Shown piece by piece: positions 56,941 through 64,000 of a stretch of 64,000 nt of DNA. Position 1 is the stretch's first letter, and each line of letters starts with the position of its first letter. Both the position numbers and the translations under genes were made by a program. The stretch spans positions 1 through 64,000 of the forward strand of contig NZ_JAJNDA010000012.1 of assembly GCF_021026295.1 (NCBI RefSeq), in the 5' to 3' direction. The notes beneath the pieces are model-generated. The model worked only from the letters and a program-made list of their open reading frames with translations, ran no database searches and was not told the origin of the DNA. Source of the DNA: Actinomycetospora soli. GTDB taxonomy: Bacteria > Actinomycetota > Actinomycetes > Mycobacteriales > Pseudonocardiaceae.

Positions 56941-59481
56941 CTACAGCTTCTGCATCGGGACGCCGCCGATCAGCATCAGCCGCACCGTGCCCGAGGAACC
57001 GAAGTCGATCGTGGCGGTCTGCTTGCTGCCCACCCCGTCGACCACGGTGACCAGGCCGAGCCCGTACTTGTCGTGGCTGACGCGGTCGCCGACCTCGAGC
57101 GAGAGCGCCGGGGCGCTGGACGCCGAGCGCATCGGCGACGGGCGCGAGCGCGACCCGGTGAGGTCGCGGCCCCAGGACCGGCCCGACCCGAACCCCGTCG
57201 ACGCCGACGGCGCGGACCGCTCGGGCGCCGAGCGCCGCCAGTCGACGACCTCGGTGGGCACCTCGTCGAGGAACCGTGACGGCGGGTTGGCCTGGGGCTG
57301 CCCGAACGCCGACCGCATGAGCGCCCGGGAGAGGTAGAGCCGCTGCTGGGCCCGGGTGATCCCGACGTAGGCGAGCCGGCGTTCCTCGGAGAGCTCCGCC
57401 GGATCGGCCAGCGCGCGCTGGTGGGGGAAGACGCCGTCCTCCCAGCCGGTGCAGAACACCACGGGGAACTCGAGGCCCTTCGCGGTGTGCAGCGTCATGA
57501 GCGTGACCACGCCGTCCCCGCCGTCGGGGATCGAGTCGGCGTCCGCGACGAGCGAGACCCGCTCGAGGAAGGCCTCCAGCGACCCGGGGTCGGTCGCGTC
57601 GTCCGCGGCCACCACCACGCCGGCCGGGACCTCCGCGGCCCCGTCGGCCTGGGCGGCCTCGGCGACGGCGGCGTTCGCCCGGGCGTCGCCGACGAACTCG
57701 CGGGCGACGCTGACGAGCTCGGTGAGGTTCTCCAGCCGCGACTGCTCCTGCGGGTCCTCGGAGTTCTCCAGCTCGGCGCGGTAGCGCGACATGTCGAGCA
57801 CCGCGTCGAGGGTGTCGGCGACCTCCTGGCCGCCCGCCACGCCCGCGGCCAGGGCGTCCATCATCTCGACGAAGTCGGCGATGTTGCGCTGCGACCGCGT
57901 GGCCAGCCCGTGCACCTCGCCGGCCGCCGCGCGGCGCAGCGCGGCCGCGAAGGTCACGTGCTCGCGCTCCGCGTGGTCGGCCACCACGGCCTCCGCGCGG
58001 TCGCCGATCCCGCGCTTGGGCACGTTGAGGATGCGGCGCAGCGAGACGGTGTCCTCGGGGTTGGAGAGCACCTTGAGGTAGGCGAGCGCGTCGCGGACCT
58101 CCCGGCGCTCGTAGAACCGCACGCCGCCGACGATCTTGTAGGGCATGCCCAGACGGACGAACACGTCCTCGAAGACCCGGGACTGGGCGTTGGTCCGGTA
58201 GAACACCGCGACCTCGCCGAAGCGGACCTCGCCGCCGTCGACGAGCCGGTCGATCTCGGCCGCGACGAAGGCGGCCTCGTCGTGCTCGTTGTCCGCGACG
58301 TAGCCGACGATCTTCTCGCCGTCGCCCTGGTCGGTCCACAGCCGCTTGTCCCGGCGGTCGGGGTTGCGGGCGATGACGCCGTTGGCCGCCGTCAGGATCA
58401 TCTGCGTGGAGCGGTAGTTCTGCTCCAGCAGGATCGTGCGCGCCTCGGGGTAGTCACGCTCGAACTCGATGATGTTGCGGATCGTGGCGCCGCGGAAGGC
58501 GTAGATCGACTGGTCGGCGTCGCCGACCACGCACAGCTCCGCCGGGGGCACCGACCCGTCGGGCGAACCGCTCGCCAGCGCCCGGACCAGCTCGTACTGG
58601 GCGTGGTTGGTGTCCTGGTACTCGTCGACGAGGACGTGGCGGAAGCGCCGCCGGTAGTGCTCGGCGACGTCGGGGAAACGCGTGAGCAGGTCGACCGTGC
58701 GGGAGATGAGATCGTCGAAGTCCAGCGAGTTCGACTCCTGCAACCGCTGCTGATAGGTCGTGTAGACGTCGGCGCAGCGGCGCTCGTAGTCGTTCGCCGC
58801 GGCCTCGGCCGCCGTCACCGGGTCGGTCAGCTCGTTCTTCCACGCGCTGATCTGGCCGAGCAGCCCGCGCGGCGGGAAGCGCTTGGGGTCCAGGTCGAGC
58901 TGCTTGGTGATCGTGGCGACGAGGCGCCGCGAGTCGTCCGCGTCGTAGATCGAGAAGGTGCTCGACAGGTCCAGGTGCTTGTACTCGCGGCGCAGGATCC
59001 GCACGCACATGGAGTGGAAGGTCGACACCCACATCGCGTTGGCGCGGCGACCGACCAGCGACGCGACCCGCTCCCGCATCTCGGCCGCGGCCTTGTTGGT
59101 GAACGTGATGGCCAGGATCTGCCCGGGGTGGGCCCCGTGGGCGAGCTGGTAGGCGATGCGGTGGGTGAGCACGCGCGTCTTGCCCGACCCGGCGCCGGCC
59201 ACGATCAGCAGCGGCGACCCGCCGTGCGTCACGGCCTCGCGCTGCTGCGGGTTCATCCCCTCGAGCAGCTGCTGCCCGCGGTCGTCGCGGCGCTCGGGCC
59301 GTCCCGACGACGGGTGACCGGGCCGCGCCGTGCCGCCCTCGTCGCCCGGGCGCTCCTCGGACGATCCGGTGCGGCGCAGGGCCGTGGTGCCCGCCGCGCC
59401 CGCGAGCCGCGCCGCGAGCCCGGCGGCGGCGCTCGGCCGGGCCGTCCGTGGCGTGGACGGTCCCGTGTCAGTGCTACTCAT
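56941..59481 (-). CDS. pcrA: ATP-dependent DNA helicase UvrD/PcrA
   Basis: 846 residues. A ~70-residue Ala/Arg-rich N-terminal extension is followed by LLEGMNPQQREAV. Motif I is VAGAGSGKT near 93-101, motif Ia ITFTNKAAAEMR near 123, motif II VDEYQDTN near 274, motif III GDADQSIYAFRGA, motif IV LEQNYRST, motif V TAKGLEFPVVF and motif VI ISEERRLAYVGITRA-type (here LSEERRLAYVGITRAQ). The C-terminus holds the small tudor-like domain (GDRVSHDKYGLGLVTVV) of PcrA. It unwinds DNA in repair and replication restart. Confidence 0.96.
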   Translation of the reverse strand: MSSTDTGPSTPRTARPSAAAGLAARLAGAAGTTALRRTGSSEERPGDEGGTARPGHPSSGRPERRDDRGQQLLEGMNPQQREAVTHGGSPLLIVAGAGSGKTRVLTHRIAYQLAHGAHPGQILAITFTNKAAAEMRERVASLVGRRANAMWVSTFHSMCVRILRREYKHLDLSSTFSIYDADDSRRLVATITKQLDLDPKRFPPRGLLGQISAWKNELTDPVTAAEAAANDYERRCADVYTTYQQRLQESNSLDFDDLISRTVDLLTRFPDVAEHYRRRFRHVLVDEYQDTNHAQYELVRALASGSPDGSVPPAELCVVGDADQSIYAFRGATIRNIIEFERDYPEARTILLEQNYRSTQMILTAANGVIARNPDRRDKRLWTDQGDGEKIVGYVADNEHDEAAFVAAEIDRLVDGGEVRFGEVAVFYRTNAQSRVFEDVFVRLGMPYKIVGGVRFYERREVRDALAYLKVLSNPEDTVSLRRILNVPKRGIGDRAEAVVADHAEREHVTFAAALRRAAAGEVHGLATRSQRNIADFVEMMDALAAGVAGGQEVADTLDAVLDMSRYRAELENSEDPQEQSRLENLTELVSVAREFVGDARANAAVAEAAQADGAAEVPAGVVVAADDATDPGSLEAFLERVSLVADADSIPDGGDGVVTLMTLHTAKGLEFPVVFCTGWEDGVFPHQRALADPAELSEERRLAYVGITRAQQRLYLSRALMRSAFGQPQANPPSRFLDEVPTEVVDWRRSAPERSAPSASTGFGSGRSWGRDLTGSRSRPSPMRSASSAPALSLEVGDRVSHDKYGLGLVTVVDGVGSKQTATIDFGSSGTVRLMLIGGVPMQKL

Positions 59482-59590
59482 CGCCTCGCCACGCTACCCG
59501 GCACCCCCGACAGCCCGGGGCCTCCTCGGGGTCGGGCCGGGTCGAGCGGTCCTGCTGACACACCGGCGCGGCCGGACTACGCTGCTCGGC

Positions 59591-59653
59591 GTGCACGCGA
59601 CGCGGCGATTTCCCTACGGGACCCGGACCCCGGTTCCCGTGGACGTGCGCTGA
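59591..59653 (+). CDS. Candidate leader peptide of the chorismate mutase gene
   Basis: A 20-codon frame from GTG 59591 ends at TGA 59653 and encodes VHATRRFPYGTRTPVPVDVR. It contains Phe-Pro-Tyr with TTT, a codon that is rare in this GC-rich window. It precedes an attenuator-like pair of hairpins and the chorismate mutase gene, so aromatic amino acid supply could be sensed here. No good ribosome site is visible, so it may not be translated. Confidence 0.35.
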   Translation: MHATRRFPYGTRTPVPVDVR

Positions 59654-59673
59654 GCCGCTGCCCACCCCATCCG

Positions 59674-59702
59674 CCCCGGAGTCCTCGCGACCCCGGGGTT
59701 TT
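59674..59702 (+). terminator. Attenuator (intrinsic terminator with competing antiterminator) before chorismate mutase
   Basis: CCCCGG pairs with CCGGGG, followed by TTTT (59699-59702). GCGACCCC (59687-59694), which overlaps the terminator's right side, can pair instead with GGGGTCGC (59711-59718). The two structures exclude each other, as in classical attenuation. Confidence 0.6.
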
Positions 59703-59749
59703 CTCGTGTCGGGGTCGCAGCGCTCCGACACCCCCGGAGGACCACGACC

Positions 59750-60052
59750 GTGACCGACACGCCGACCAGCAGCGACGCGACCGGCGAACTCGCGCCCGCG
59801 AGCGCCGAGGAGATCCCCGACCTGCGGGTCGAGATCGACGCGATCGACGCCGAGCTCCTGCGCCTGATCAAGCGCCGCTCCGAGATCTCGCAGCGCATCG
59901 GGCTGGCGCGGATGGCCGCCGGCGGCCCGCGCATCGTCTACAACCGGGAGATGCAGGTCCTGGCCCGCTTCCGCGACCTCGGCAGCGAGGGCCGCGAGCT
60001 CGGGATGCTGCTGCTCCGCCTCGGGCGCGGACGCCTCGGCGGCGGCCGGTAG
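59750..60052 (+). CDS. AroQ-type chorismate mutase
   Basis: 100 residues. LRVEIDAIDAELLRLIKRR with SEISQRIGLARM is the helix 1 signature of AroQ chorismate mutases, with Arg and Lys positioned to bind chorismate. The enzyme converts chorismate to prephenate for Phe and Tyr synthesis. Its GTG has GGAGG 9 bases upstream. It lacks a signal peptide, so it is the cytoplasmic rather than the secreted class. An attenuator precedes it. Confidence 0.88.
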   Translation: MTDTPTSSDATGELAPASAEEIPDLRVEIDAIDAELLRLIKRRSEISQRIGLARMAAGGPRIVYNREMQVLARFRDLGSEGRELGMLLLRLGRGRLGGGR

Positions 60053-60095
60053 AGCCGCCCGTCCGGATCCGGCACGGACCACACCCCCGCGCTGG

Positions 60096-60101
60096 CATCC
60101 T
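60096..60101 (+). promoter_or_regulatory. -10-like element before the small membrane protein
   Basis: CATCCT ends 6 bases before the ATG at 60108, the same motif and context (GGCATCCTG) as at 8212-8220. Confidence 0.35.
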
Positions 60102-60107
60102 GGAGCC

Positions 60108-60431
60108 ATGGGAACGGTCATCGACCTCATCGCGACGATCGTCGCGATCCTGGGTCTGCTCGCCGCCGTCGGCTACGGCGGCTACCTGCTCATGCTGCGG
60201 TCGGTGGCCACGAAGCGTCCCGGCGCCTCGCACCTCGCGGCCGACGCACGCAAGCGCCTGCCGGCGGCGGCCGGGCTGACGGTCGGGGCGCTCGTCGCCC
60301 TGCTGTTCACCAACGGCGGCGTGACGCCGGACGTCATCGGGCTGCTCCTCGGCGGCGGCATCGGCCTCGCGTCGGTCAACCAGCTGCAGGGCGCCCGGAA
60401 ACGGCTCGCCAACCCGCCGTCGTCCTTCTGA
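60108..60431 (+). CDS. Uncharacterised small membrane protein
   Basis: 107 residues. Hydrophobic segments lie near 4-27 (VIDLIATIVAILGLLAAVGYGGYLL) and near 56-90. A basic linker, VATKRPGASHLAADARKRLP, separates them. No named family is recognised. It follows chorismate mutase by 55 bases on the same strand. Confidence 0.72.
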   Translation: MGTVIDLIATIVAILGLLAAVGYGGYLLMLRSVATKRPGASHLAADARKRLPAAAGLTVGALVALLFTNGGVTPDVIGLLLGGGIGLASVNQLQGARKRLANPPSSF

Positions 60432-60753
60432 GACCACCCGTTCGGGCGCGTGCGGTCCACGGTGGCGCGCCCGGGCGGAGCCTCGCTCCGGACACCTTCG
60501 GTGAGCGACTGCTCCTCGTCGTCGCCGAGCGGCACGGAACCGGCGCCGAACGACCGTCACCGGCGCCGGTCGTCGTCGTTCGGAGGAGTGGAGAGCCGTC
60601 GCTCTCGTCGGTGCCCGCAACACGCCCGCACGGCGACGGAGAACGGTCGATCGGCGGCCGGGCCCTCCGGAGCGCTGGGCGTGCGTCACCCGTCCGAGTA
60701 GACAGTCACCTCACGACGAACCGTTGGCGGGGGCTGACTACGGGAGTGACGAC
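60432..60753. other. 322-base gap without a gene
   Basis: I see no coding region with normal codon use, no strong hairpin and no clear promoter apart from the GGGAG ribosome site near its end. It must hold the promoter of the Ser/Asp-rich gene. Confidence 0.4.
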
Positions 60754-62409
60754 GTGACTGTGTCCGCCTCGACGGGCCGGGACGACCGGCACCGCGGCTG
60801 GTACGGCCTCTCCGGCACCGCGGGCTCGCAGGACCCGGCGCTGCCGCCCCTGCCCGACGCCCCGCGGCAGCGCGGCCGGGACCGGGGCCGGCACTCCTCC
60901 GGCGTCCCGGTCACCGACCTGGTGCTCCGCGACGACACCGGGGAACTCCCGACGACGGGTGCGATCCTCACCTCCGGCGGGCGCATGCACCGGCACGCGG
61001 CCCCGCTGTCGATCCGCCGCGGCACCGCCGCCTCCCGCGTGACCACCGCCGCCGTCCTCGTCACCGGCACCGCGATCGGTGTCATCGGCGCCGTCGCGGG
61101 CCCGACCTTCCTCCCGCCGGTCGACGACTCGCCGCTCCACTCGCCCGTCGGTCCGGACGGCGTGACCCCGATCCCGGGCGCCCCGGGCTCCGCCGTGGTC
61201 GCCGCCCCCGGGTCGGTCGCGTTCGCCTCCTTCGCCACCTCGGCCGAGAGCCTCGGGCTCGGCGGTGGCCCCCTGGTCGGGGGCCCGCTGGCCGGAACGT
61301 CGTCGCTCCCCGGCGCGACCGCCGCCCCCGTCCCCGGTGTCGTGACGCCGGGGACGGGGGGCACGGCGCCCGGGATCGGCGGTGGAGCCGGTGGCGGGAC
61401 CGGCGGCGGTGGGTCCGGTGGGGGCCTCGTCCCGACCCTCCCCGGCCTCCCCGGCGGAGGTGGCGGTTCCGGTGGCGGCTCGACCGGCGGCGGCACGACC
61501 TCCCCCGGCGGCGTCACCCCCGTCGTGCCGATCGTCGGCGGGGCCGTCGTCGACACCGGCAACACGGTCCGGCCCCTCCCGGTGGTCGGCCCCGTCGTCG
61601 GCGGGGTGACCGACGTGGTGGGCGGTGCCACCGACACCCTGCAGAAGGGCGTCGTCGCCCCGGTCGGCGCGACCGTCGGCGGCGTCGTCGACGGTGTGGG
61701 TGCCACCGCCGCCCCGCTCCCGCTGGTCGGCAACACGGCCCAGGGCCTGACGAACACCGTCACCGACGTGACCACGATCCTCACCGGCGGCGGCCAGACG
61801 CCGTCCGGTCCGGGCGTCGCCGGGGCCGCCGGGACGCTCCTCTCCGACACCGGCGCGACCGTCGGCGCCGTCGCCCCGCCGCTCGCGGGCACCGTGGCGA
61901 TGACGACCAGCACCGCCGCGCAGTTCGTCGAGAAGACCACCGGCACCGTGACCGCGCCCGTCACGCAGACCGTCGAGGCGGTCGGGGACGCAACGGAGGA
62001 CGTGCCGGCCGTCGGCCCGACGCTGAAGAAGACGACCGACACCGTCTCGACGACCGTCGGCACCCTGTTGAACGGGGCCTCCTCCTCCGGCTCGTCGTCC
62101 TCGTCCTCCTCCTCCTCGTCGTCCGGCGAGACGTCGCAGAAGAGCTCGACCTCGTCCGCGAAGGAGTCCTCGAGCTCGAGCGGCTCGTCCAGCTCGTCCA
62201 GCTCGGACGACTCGGAGGGCTCGTCCGACTCGGACGACTCGGACGACTCCGACAGCTCGTCCGACTCGAGCGACTCCGGCAGCTCCGGCAGCTCCGGCAG
62301 CTCCGACGACTCGGGCAGCGGGTCCTCGGACGGGGACGGCTCGTCGTCGGGCGGGGGCGACGTCGTCTCCGCCGCGACCGGCGCGGTGTCCGGCCTCCTC
62401 GGCCGCTAG
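60754..62409 (+). CDS. Membrane-anchored protein with Gly-rich and Ser/Asp-rich extracellular region
   Basis: 551 residues from the GTG at 60754, which has GGGAG 7 bases upstream; a TTG at 60724 would add ten residues. The N-terminal ~95 residues are polar and Arg-rich. One membrane segment lies near 95-115 (TTAAVLVTGTAIGVIGAVAG). A Gly/Pro/Thr-rich region with GGGTGGGGSGGG and tandem VxGxVxxxxGAT-like units follows. The last ~110 residues are almost only Ser, Asp, Gly and Glu (SSDSDDSDDSDSSSD), like SD-repeat adhesin stalks. It is probably exposed outside the cell; function unknown. Confidence 0.8.
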   Translation: MTVSASTGRDDRHRGWYGLSGTAGSQDPALPPLPDAPRQRGRDRGRHSSGVPVTDLVLRDDTGELPTTGAILTSGGRMHRHAAPLSIRRGTAASRVTTAAVLVTGTAIGVIGAVAGPTFLPPVDDSPLHSPVGPDGVTPIPGAPGSAVVAAPGSVAFASFATSAESLGLGGGPLVGGPLAGTSSLPGATAAPVPGVVTPGTGGTAPGIGGGAGGGTGGGGSGGGLVPTLPGLPGGGGGSGGGSTGGGTTSPGGVTPVVPIVGGAVVDTGNTVRPLPVVGPVVGGVTDVVGGATDTLQKGVVAPVGATVGGVVDGVGATAAPLPLVGNTAQGLTNTVTDVTTILTGGGQTPSGPGVAGAAGTLLSDTGATVGAVAPPLAGTVAMTTSTAAQFVEKTTGTVTAPVTQTVEAVGDATEDVPAVGPTLKKTTDTVSTTVGTLLNGASSSGSSSSSSSSSSSGETSQKSSTSSAKESSSSSGSSSSSSSDDSEGSSDSDDSDDSDSSSDSSDSGSSGSSGSSDDSGSGSSDGDGSSSGGGDVVSAATGAVSGLLGR

Positions 62410-62473
62410 GCGGAGGCGCACATCGCCGCCGTGACACGTCACCCGACCGTGGGACCGCACACGTCCCGCCCTC

Positions 62474-62479
62474 TACCCT
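62474..62479 (+). promoter_or_regulatory. -10-like element before the protein kinase gene
   Basis: TACCCT lies about 50 bases before the GTG at 62531. No convincing -35 is visible. Confidence 0.3.
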
Positions 62480-62530
62480 GATGCCCCACGGGGGCCGTCG
62501 GGCCCGTGAGTCTCGGGCGGAGGGAGGCCG

Positions 62531-64000
62531 GTGACACCTCGTCGTGTCGTCGCCGGGCGGTATCGCCTCGAGGAACGCATCGGGTCGGGCGCGATGGGGG
62601 TCGTCTGGCGCGGGACCGACGAGCGTCTCGGCCGGGTCGTCGCCGTCAAGCAGGTCTTCCTCAACCAGGGGCTCGACGAGGCCGAGGCCGACGAGGTCCG
62701 CCAGCGCACCCTCCGCGAGGGGCGCATCGCCGCCCGGCTGCAGCACCCGCACGCCATCTCGGTGTTCGACGCCTCGATCGAGGGCGACGAGCCGTGGCTG
62801 GTCATGGAGTACCTGCCGTCGCGCAGCCTCTCCGCGATGCTCGCCGAGCAGGGCCCGCTCGACCCGCGGCTCGTCGCGCGGATCGGCCGCCAGGTGGCCG
62901 ACGCGCTCGACGCCGCCCACCAGGCCGGCATCGTGCACCGCGACGTCAAGCCCGGCAACGTGCTCATCGGCAGCGACGGCACCGTCAAGATCACCGACTT
63001 CGGCATCTCCCGCGCCACCGGCGACCTGACCCTGACCCGCACCGGCATGCTCGCCGGCACCCCCGCGTACCTGGCCCCGGAGGTCGCGCGCGGGGAGGAC
63101 TCGACGTTCGCCTCCGACGTGTTCTCCCTGGGCGCCACGCTCTACGCCTCGGTCGAGGGCATCCCGCCGTTCGGCTCGGACGACAACGCCCTCGCCCTGC
63201 TCCACAACGTCGCCGCCGGGGCGGTCAACCCGCCGGTCCAGGCCGGGCCGCTCACCGCCCTGCTGATGCGGCTGCTGCGCTCCGACCCCACCGAACGGCC
63301 CACCGCCGCGCAGGCACGCCGCGAGCTCGGCCGGATCGCGCACTCCGCGGGCTCGGCGTCGACCGCGAGCTGGGCCCGCGCCGACCTCGACGAGGCCCGC
63401 GTCCCCGACTCCCGCCGCTCCACGGAGTCCGACCCCGTCGCGTCGGGCTCCCGCGGCCGCTCGGGGAGCGTCCCCACGCCCACGTGGCGCGGCAGTCCCT
63501 TTCCCGACGCCGGGTCGGAGGACCCGGGCCCGACGCTCGGCGACGCCGACCGCGTCGGCCCGCCGCCCCCGCGGACGAACGGGTCCGGGCCCCGGAAGGT
63601 CGCGGCGGCCCCCTCCCGGGCGTCCACGGCACCTCGCCGCCGGCCCACGACGGCCATCGTCGTCGCGGTGCTCCTGGCCGCCGTGCTCGCCGGGGTCCTG
63701 CTCGCCGTGGCGCTGACCCGCGGGTCGACCGGCACCGAGGGCGCCTCGCTCGGCTCCCCCGTCTCCACCGGGGTGCCGGGACCGGCCGACGAGCGCACCC
63801 AGATGGTGGCCGCCGTCCGCGACTACTACTCGATCGTGACCGCCAACCCCGGCGCCGGCTGGGCCCGCCTCGGCGCGACGATGCAGGACACCGCCGGGGG
63901 CTTCGCCGGTTACCAGAACTTCTGGTCGACGATCGCGTCCGTGCAGGTCACCGACGCCACCGCGGTCGACGACGACACGGTGCGCGCCACGCTCGTGTTC
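62531..64000 (+). CDS. Serine/threonine protein kinase (PknB-like), incomplete at the right edge
   Basis: 490 codons to the window end, open at the right edge. The kinase domain (about 11-270) has the Gly loop IGSGAMGVVW, Lys40 in VAVKQV, HRDVKPGN at 136-143 and DFG at 156-158, with the activation loop TRTGMLAGTPAYLAPE. A Pro/Ser-rich juxtamembrane linker of about 100 residues leads to a membrane segment near 371-395 (AIVVAVLLAAVLAGVLLAVAL). The extracellular part (from about 400) is not a PASTA repeat but resembles a globular sensor domain. It could report on envelope state. Confidence 0.93.
   Translation, partial: MTPRRVVAGRYRLEERIGSGAMGVVWRGTDERLGRVVAVKQVFLNQGLDEAEADEVRQRTLREGRIAARLQHPHAISVFDASIEGDEPWLVMEYLPSRSLSAMLAEQGPLDPRLVARIGRQVADALDAAHQAGIVHRDVKPGNVLIGSDGTVKITDFGISRATGDLTLTRTGMLAGTPAYLAPEVARGEDSTFASDVFSLGATLYASVEGIPPFGSDDNALALLHNVAAGAVNPPVQAGPLTALLMRLLRSDPTERPTAAQARRELGRIAHSAGSASTASWARADLDEARVPDSRRSTESDPVASGSRGRSGSVPTPTWRGSPFPDAGSEDPGPTLGDADRVGPPPPRTNGSGPRKVAAAPSRASTAPRRRPTTAIVVAVLLAAVLAGVLLAVALTRGSTGTEGASLGSPVSTGVPGPADERTQMVAAVRDYYSIVTANPGAGWARLGATMQDTAGGFAGYQNFWSTIASVQVTDATAVDDDTVRATLVF

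Overview
The window is very GC-rich with strong G/C preference at third codon positions, many GTG and TTG starts, and GTGA start/stop overlaps. It carries typical high-GC Gram-positive markers: RpfB, the ImuA'-ImuB-DnaE2 SOS mutasome with LexA boxes, F420-type genes, a PerM-like membrane protein, and the sucC-sucD / DUF5336 / DUF6350 / purN / purH order also known from mycobacteria. I infer an actinomycete, most likely a member of the Pseudonocardiales; the sequence alone does not fix the genus. No rRNA, tRNA, CRISPR array, transposase, integrase or phage gene was found, so this looks like chromosomal backbone with accessory patches.

Layout. 1-2050: a TetR / nitroreductase / DUF4863 operon that looks like a 4-nitrobenzoate reduction module, with a candidate operator. 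2087-8167: upp-metG-tatD-rpfB-rsmA on the minus strand, with a long structured leader before rpfB. 8228-8911: a MDMPI-like protein. 8945-13864: eight tandem minus-strand paralogues encoding small secreted two-cysteine, Asn/Gly-rich proteins, each followed by its own hairpin; I consider this array the most novel feature. 14031-20223: a haloalkane dehalogenase, two uncharacterised proteins (one acidic, one coiled coil), a D,D-carboxypeptidase and a YihY/BrkB membrane protein. 20283-27611: response regulator, histidine kinase, CofG, a CofH homologue that has lost its radical-SAM cysteine loop, and a Baeyer-Villiger-type monooxygenase, with a divergent F420-type luciferase-like oxidoreductase. 27644-36899: MFS transporter, an amidohydrolase missing several metal ligands, two AI-2E exporters, icd, DUF3017 and folD, an unknown membrane protein and an acetate-type transporter.

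37190-43640: SOS mutasome (dnaE2, imuB, imuA') with a VOC protein in between; perfect or near-perfect LexA boxes lie before dnaE2 and imuA'. 43973-51478: purH, purN, PerM-like, DUF5336, sucD, sucC. 51669-64000: a large membrane protein, an alpha/beta hydrolase, an M23 peptidase, a DUF2236 protein, PcrA/UvrD, chorismate mutase with an apparent attenuator, a small membrane protein, a Ser/Asp-rich surface-type protein and a Ser/Thr protein kinase that runs off the right end.

Much of the window serves the cell envelope: RpfB and the M23 peptidase remodel peptidoglycan, the carboxypeptidase trims it, PerM and DUF5336 are division-linked, and the secreted paralogues probably sit outside the membrane. 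A direct-repeat element found upstream of two array genes resembles one upstream of the M23 gene, which hints at shared control; this is inference. Positions of short motifs were read by eye and may be off by one base.
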